DNA of 21,847 bases. It comes from Blattamonas nauphoetae (lineage: Eukaryota > Preaxostyla > Oxymonadida). Location of the stretch: positions 1 to 21,847 of the forward strand of contig JARBJD010000703.1 in the NCBI GenBank assembly GCA_033064195.1, read 5' to 3'. A program made the position numbers and the translations under genes. How positions within the stretch are numbered: position 1 is the stretch's first letter; the number at the start of each line of letters is the position of its first letter. The notes beneath the pieces were generated by a model that saw only the letters and a program-made list of their open reading frames with translations, did no database searches and had not been told where the DNA came from. Shown one piece after another: positions 18,068-21,847 of the stretch.

Positions 18068-18425
18068 TAGTCTGGAATTTATTTCTTGATCAGAGCAAGA
18101 TCCGAAAAGGATTGAAAGAAATGAGATATGGAAGATTCGCAATGTCAGTCTGTCTCTCCTTTGTTTTTCCCTCGTATTTTCCTATTTCTCCTAATTGATT
18201 TGGAGTAGATATCGTGATCTCTCAAGTCTGAAATGGAGATCGGGATATGCTACGGAGTCTCTCACACCGTCTCTCCTCCTCTTTATGTCCTCCTTCTTCC
18301 TACTTCGGAACTTCTCTGATATGACAAGACGTGATTGAAACCCGTCTTATAGACCGTTTGGGGTCAGCCTTCCTCAGAGTTCCCGTGGAAGTATTCTTCC
18401 TCTCTCGCCTGAATTCCCATTCAAA
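18068..18425. other. Divergent intergenic region
   Basis: About 360 bp between the start of the minus gene (18067) and the start of the plus gene (18426), so it probably holds both promoters. It contains pyrimidine-rich plus-strand text near 18250-18300. No TATA-like or other element is distinctive enough to call. Confidence 0.4.
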
Positions 18426-20109
18426 ATGCGATGTAAGACAGAATGCATCCATTTCCATCCTCCAAAGCACGGTACCTGACGAGACACTGGCGATCCTCCA
18501 AGCCACCGCTAATATCCCCGGAAGTTCAATAAAGCACACTTTCCCAAGTCACAGCTATGAAGACCCTAAAACAATCAGTGGGGTAGTAAGCAATGATCTC
18601 GAAACCTCTGGCCAACTGATTAAACACAGATCGTTCCCAAACATTCGCACTACTCTTTCGAATGCAATATTCAACTCAACTGTTTTGAAGTACGCAGCAA
18701 AGTGGAGATGGATGAAATAGTCAATACTGAAATTCAAGAACCTGCTCATTAAGTGGATGACACATGCGATCAACTCGTTCATCCCCTTTGCGAAGTCGAA
18801 GGTGTTGGAGACAATAGAGGGAGGAAGAAAGATGATTGAACGGAATACTACCATCCTGACGATGACAGACATGGTCCTCTTCACACCGCAACGACTCCAC
18901 CAACGGTGACGTCCTCACCTGCCAATCACCATCCTCCTCTGACCTCGCCACGCTCTTTGTCAATCTGTGGAAGCAAAACAGTGCCTTGGCGACGTGCGAC
19001 GTGTCATCCTTCACATCTCCGAGTAAATCAAGCAGCGCGAAGAGGTGCTCGTCCATCCCACCAACGCTCCCCCCTGAACGGTCTCCAGTCGTTCTGCCAT
19101 GCCAACCAGACAATCACCACCACACCCGAGAATCTGAACCAGCTGCTGCGATTGTGAAGAAGACCATCACCCACTACCTCAGCATCTTCAACCAGTCTGC
19201 ACAGGAAAACAGATCTCCAACGACTCCACACGAAGTAAGATCGAAGGCAGACAAAGTGATCCATCCCGCCTCCCATCGGTTACGCTGTCACCGGCCAAGC
19301 TGGCAAGTTTTCGACGATGCTTGCGTCGTGGGAGTACTGGCTCATTCGTCTTAATTCCTCAAGCAACTCCTCCATCTCTCAGAGATAATCTTTACGGTGT
19401 CTGATTTGCTCATCGTAATCTCACAATCTTCACACATGACCACTATGATGCTCAAAGCTGTGTCCTCCGTCAACGGGTTCGTCACCCGCCAAACGCAAGT
19501 CACACAACCACCCATCCTCCTCGAAGACGTCAACCTCATCCCGTCGTGAGAAGGCGTAGTCGCCTTCCTCGGGCCACTCTCCGCGTTCTCGAGCCAGTGT
19601 TTACGACACTTCCGAACATGTGGACGAAGCTCACGCAGTCAGCCGCGGATTGCGTGGAGTTCCTGCAATACTTCACCCAATTTGTGAAGCTGTTCTGCAA
19701 ATAGGAGGAGATCCACACGATTGAGCTGACATCCGCTCTCAATTCGATATGCTCCTTTCCAACGAAAGCAAGACTGCTTCAGTACTATCTTCGCAAGTCC
19801 AACTCAAAGGAATGCCGCACGACCCACACGAAATCATCCAATCTCGCTTGGCTGAAATCTCAACTGAGGTACTGTTGTTTCATCAGACGCTGTCTGAACA
19901 TCAATCAGTCGAACAGAGCTTCACCCTCTCAACATCACCCACAGACGAGCAAGCAACACTTGGATATCCTCGGCCGAGCGGATTTGTCGCTCATCAATTA
20001 CCCTGAGCATTTGCGCACATTTCGAAAATTTGAGCACACACACTGTGCATCACATGAACACAGCATAACTATATTCCATTTCGCATTTAAATGCATTAAA
20101 ATGTTGTAA
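18426..20109 (+). CDS. 450-aa predicted alpha-helical protein, eight exons, family unknown
   Basis: ATG 18426 opens MRCKTECIHFHPPKH. Exons: 18426-18471, 18503-18681, 18721-18801, 18869-19324, 19364-19528, 19594-19683, 19726-19868, 19917-20109 (TAA). All seven introns (31-67 nt) keep phase and the total is exactly 451 codons. Several introns remove an in-frame stop while being multiples of three (39, 39, 42, 48 nt). The text is helical: KFKNLLIKWMTHAINSFIPF, SDLATLFVNLWKQNSALATC, AAIVKKTITHYLSIFNQSAQ, IFTVSDLLIVISQSSHMTTM, then AADCVEFLQYFTQF. This is compatible with an ARM/HEAT-type solenoid. A Ser/Pro/His-rich insert (about residues 150-200) is probably disordered. The third donor is uncertain: keeping 18802-18868 as exon would add KVLETIEGGRKMIER. 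Confidence 0.55.
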
Positions 20110-20702
20110 TAAGATCAATTTATTGCCTAGAACATTCTCTGACAAAAGGATCACTGTCAGAGATGATCAACCCATTGTTTACTGCCGTTATGTCAGGAAG
20201 TGAAAGACAGGTGTATTATTGCGATTATCGAAGAAACGACGATAAAATAAGACAGAATTGAAACACATATAGAAAGTACATCATCCATTCAACACTATTT
20301 TCATGTTTTTCATGAAGAGTTCGAACTGGCGAAGGCGTCACGTGGTGAGACGGCGTTGGTAGACGAAAGCCGCGCTCGCCCTGCCTGCGAGACTTGGCCT
20401 TGGGGTCGTGATGAGAACAGACAGGGCGTCGGAGGGGCACTTCCTCATCGACGAGATGGAGTCGATTTGGAGAGATCTGTCCGTCGTGTGGATTCGTCGC
20501 ATGACACAAAAGAAAGGGGCTGGACTCGGGATTGCTCAGCGAGGCAGATGGAAAGGGAGAACGGAATTACACAGAAGAGCGCTTCGAGTCAGCAGCGAGG
20601 ACGGAAGGAGCGGTGATGAATGACAAGGTCGGTGTGCGAGGCTGGTGCTGCGAAGTGAGAGAGGTGCCGCGTGAAGACCGGCGTGATCAGCTTTGATGTT
20701 GC
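20110..20702. other. Ambiguous region, coding-like on both strands
   Basis: The first 150 bp are AT-rich 3' flank. From about 20340 onward both strands read protein-like in different frames: plus strand LDSGLLSEADGKGERNYTEE, minus strand DALSVLITTPRPSLAGRASA and NIRVLTLDTEGINLLFTVIA. I could not find a set of introns that settles it. It most likely holds the 3' part of the minus gene to the right. Confidence 0.35.
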
Positions 20703-21674
20703 TCAGTGCGACTGGGGTAACCTCGGCGTGGTTGAAAACAGCGATGACCGTGAACAGCAGATTAATGCCCTCCGTGTCGAGTGTGAGCACGCGAATGTTA
20801 CATCTGTGGAGAGACGGTCTGGAAGCTTGACGAGCGAGGAGCAGACAGTATGTCGACAAGTCTCAACAGCAAGAACGTCACATCCTAATTCCGACCATCG
20901 TGTCTGCGATGGATTCTGCCCTGCGTCAGTTGAATGGTATTCTCGGTCATCCTCGTAACCACTGCAGCTATGATCAGCTCGTTCTGGTTCTTGAATCAGA
21001 GTTGGATCGAAGCCTGGTGGAAGGGCTGGATTACAACGTTGCCCTCCTCGTCCAGGAAGCCTGAGGCAGACACGTTCGCCAATGAGCTGGATTGGGAGCT
21101 GGTGATGAGGAGGCTGGTGATGGAAGCGCATCGATGTTGACGTCGGCTTCTGAATTTTGCGGGATCGCGTTGAGGATCGGATGCTGTCCTGATTGAACCT
21201 GATATCTGTCGGATACTCAGCATAATTGTCGTATATGCTGTCGTTGTTGTCGAAGGCTACGATGGGAGCTTCTTAGTGCTTTCTGACTCCGTTTCCATTT
21301 CGATGTGATCAAAGTTTATGGATCCTGATGTCGTATTTACGAGCAGCATTGTCATTCTGATATCCCAGTCCATCGATGTGATGCCAGTTGCTTCGATGTG
21401 GTCATGTTTTGTGCTGAAGTTGAGCCCCCGTTCGGTTGGGAGTGCCTGCTCCTCTATTTAGACTTTGAAAATGACATTCATGGATTGAAGCTTCATGAGC
21501 ATGAATGATCACTTTGCATCCACGGTTCGTTCTGTATTGAGTGACAATCAGAGCAGTGACTTGGTCTTGGTTGGTGAGTCTCCGAACTTCCTGTAAAGTC
21601 GAGATAGTTGGATCTATCATGAGAAATGGATGATTACAATGGAGGATGTGTTCGTCGATGTTTCCAACATTCAT
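20703..21674 (-). CDS. Second beta-helix-like protein, N-terminal part, multi-exon
   Basis: ATG 21674 opens MNVGNIDEHILHCNHPFLMI. Exon 21674-21464, a 73-nt intron, exon 21390-21261 and a 62-nt intron join in phase to an exon from 21198 that stays open to 20703. The spliced text IIHAHEASIHECHFQTTGIT, then SMDWDIRMTMLLVNTTSGSI and NFDHIEMETESEST, is beta-helix-like (alternating short hydrophobic strands). The third exon (YEDDREYHSTDAGQN, later Cys-rich) has lower coding quality, and another frame (NSEADVNIDALPSPASSSPA) competes, so the 3' half is uncertain. Upstream exons may lie beyond 21674. In oxymonad relatives such proteins can carry a membrane helix and a kinase-like tail; I see no clear kinase motifs here. 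Confidence 0.4.
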
Positions 21675-21847
21675 ATCTTGCGGATGGAGGAGTCAGGAAT
21701 GACATGTGATTTCAGCGAAAGAGTTGGGAGACACTGAAGCGTGGGAAGGTCTGAGACTCGGATATTCTTCCTTCTCAAAAGTCAATAAGAATACTTGGGG
21801 AGGATAATGGTGAAGACAGGATGCGATACGCCTGATCGAACGGCACA
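21675..21847. other. Right-edge flank
   Basis: Minus-strand upstream flank of the 21674 gene. No intact open frame; a further 5' exon outside the window is possible. Confidence 0.4.

Noticed and set aside
1-21847. Retroelement, Polinton or other virus-like element
   Set aside because: No reverse transcriptase, integrase, capsid or polymerase motifs and no long terminal repeats were seen; the only repeats are the 265-bp module, the minisatellite and short palindromes.

Overview
The window looks like nuclear DNA of an intron-rich, compact protist genome. Spliceosomal GT-AG introns are everywhere, mostly 25-110 nt, and genes lie on both strands often under 100 bp apart. I see no bacterial operon layout, no rRNA and no virus-like element. 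The style of the two beta-helix surface-type proteins (16.9-15.3 kb and 21.7-20.7 kb, minus strand) recalls the large families I know from oxymonads such as Blattamonas. That is a memory-based inference, not a search result.

A plain reading-frame scan gives the false impression of decayed genes, because protein-like stretches jump frame every 50-200 bases. Walking the frames by hand with GT-AG splicing and checking codon phase at each junction restores long continuous proteins. The clearest are a nine-exon gene at 3765-5818 (487 aa), an eight-exon gene at 18426-20109 (450 aa), a large minus-strand gene at about 11966-8654, and the distal part of a beta-helix gene at 16419-15288. Stops behave as in the standard code. 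All exon models here are phase-consistent manual predictions without transcript support.

Layout, left to right: the 3' end of a polycystin/TRP-like channel gene (1-327, +); two small genes (583-1046 and 1347-1803, +); a 265-bp repeat (2088-2352) ending at the start of a Ser/Thr-Pro-rich gene (2347-3247, +); a small charged-tail gene (3290-3670, +); the 487-aa beta-rich gene (3765-5818, +); a small minus gene (5913-6350); a possible small plus gene (6447-6707); a basic two-exon gene (7002-7363, +); an AT-rich stretch with two short coding-like pieces facing each other (7855-8325); the large minus gene (11966-8654); a 121-aa minus gene (12416-11988) headed by the second copy of the 265-bp repeat (12451-12719); a tRNA-derived Pol III-like element (12834-12912, -); hairpins; a 2.06-kb G-rich minisatellite (13249-15309); a beta-helix gene whose 3' end runs into the minisatellite (16954-15288, -); a GGACA/TGTCC-rich intergenic region; a small Cys-pair gene (18067-17741, -); the 450-aa helical gene (18426-20109, +); and an ambiguous coding region with a second beta-helix gene (21674-20703, -).

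No pathway links the genes. The strongest unexplained signals are the near-identical 265-bp module placed in the same orientation directly upstream of two unrelated genes, and the minisatellite, which on the transcribed strand of the neighbouring gene contains repeated 5'-splice-like GTGTGA but no AG.
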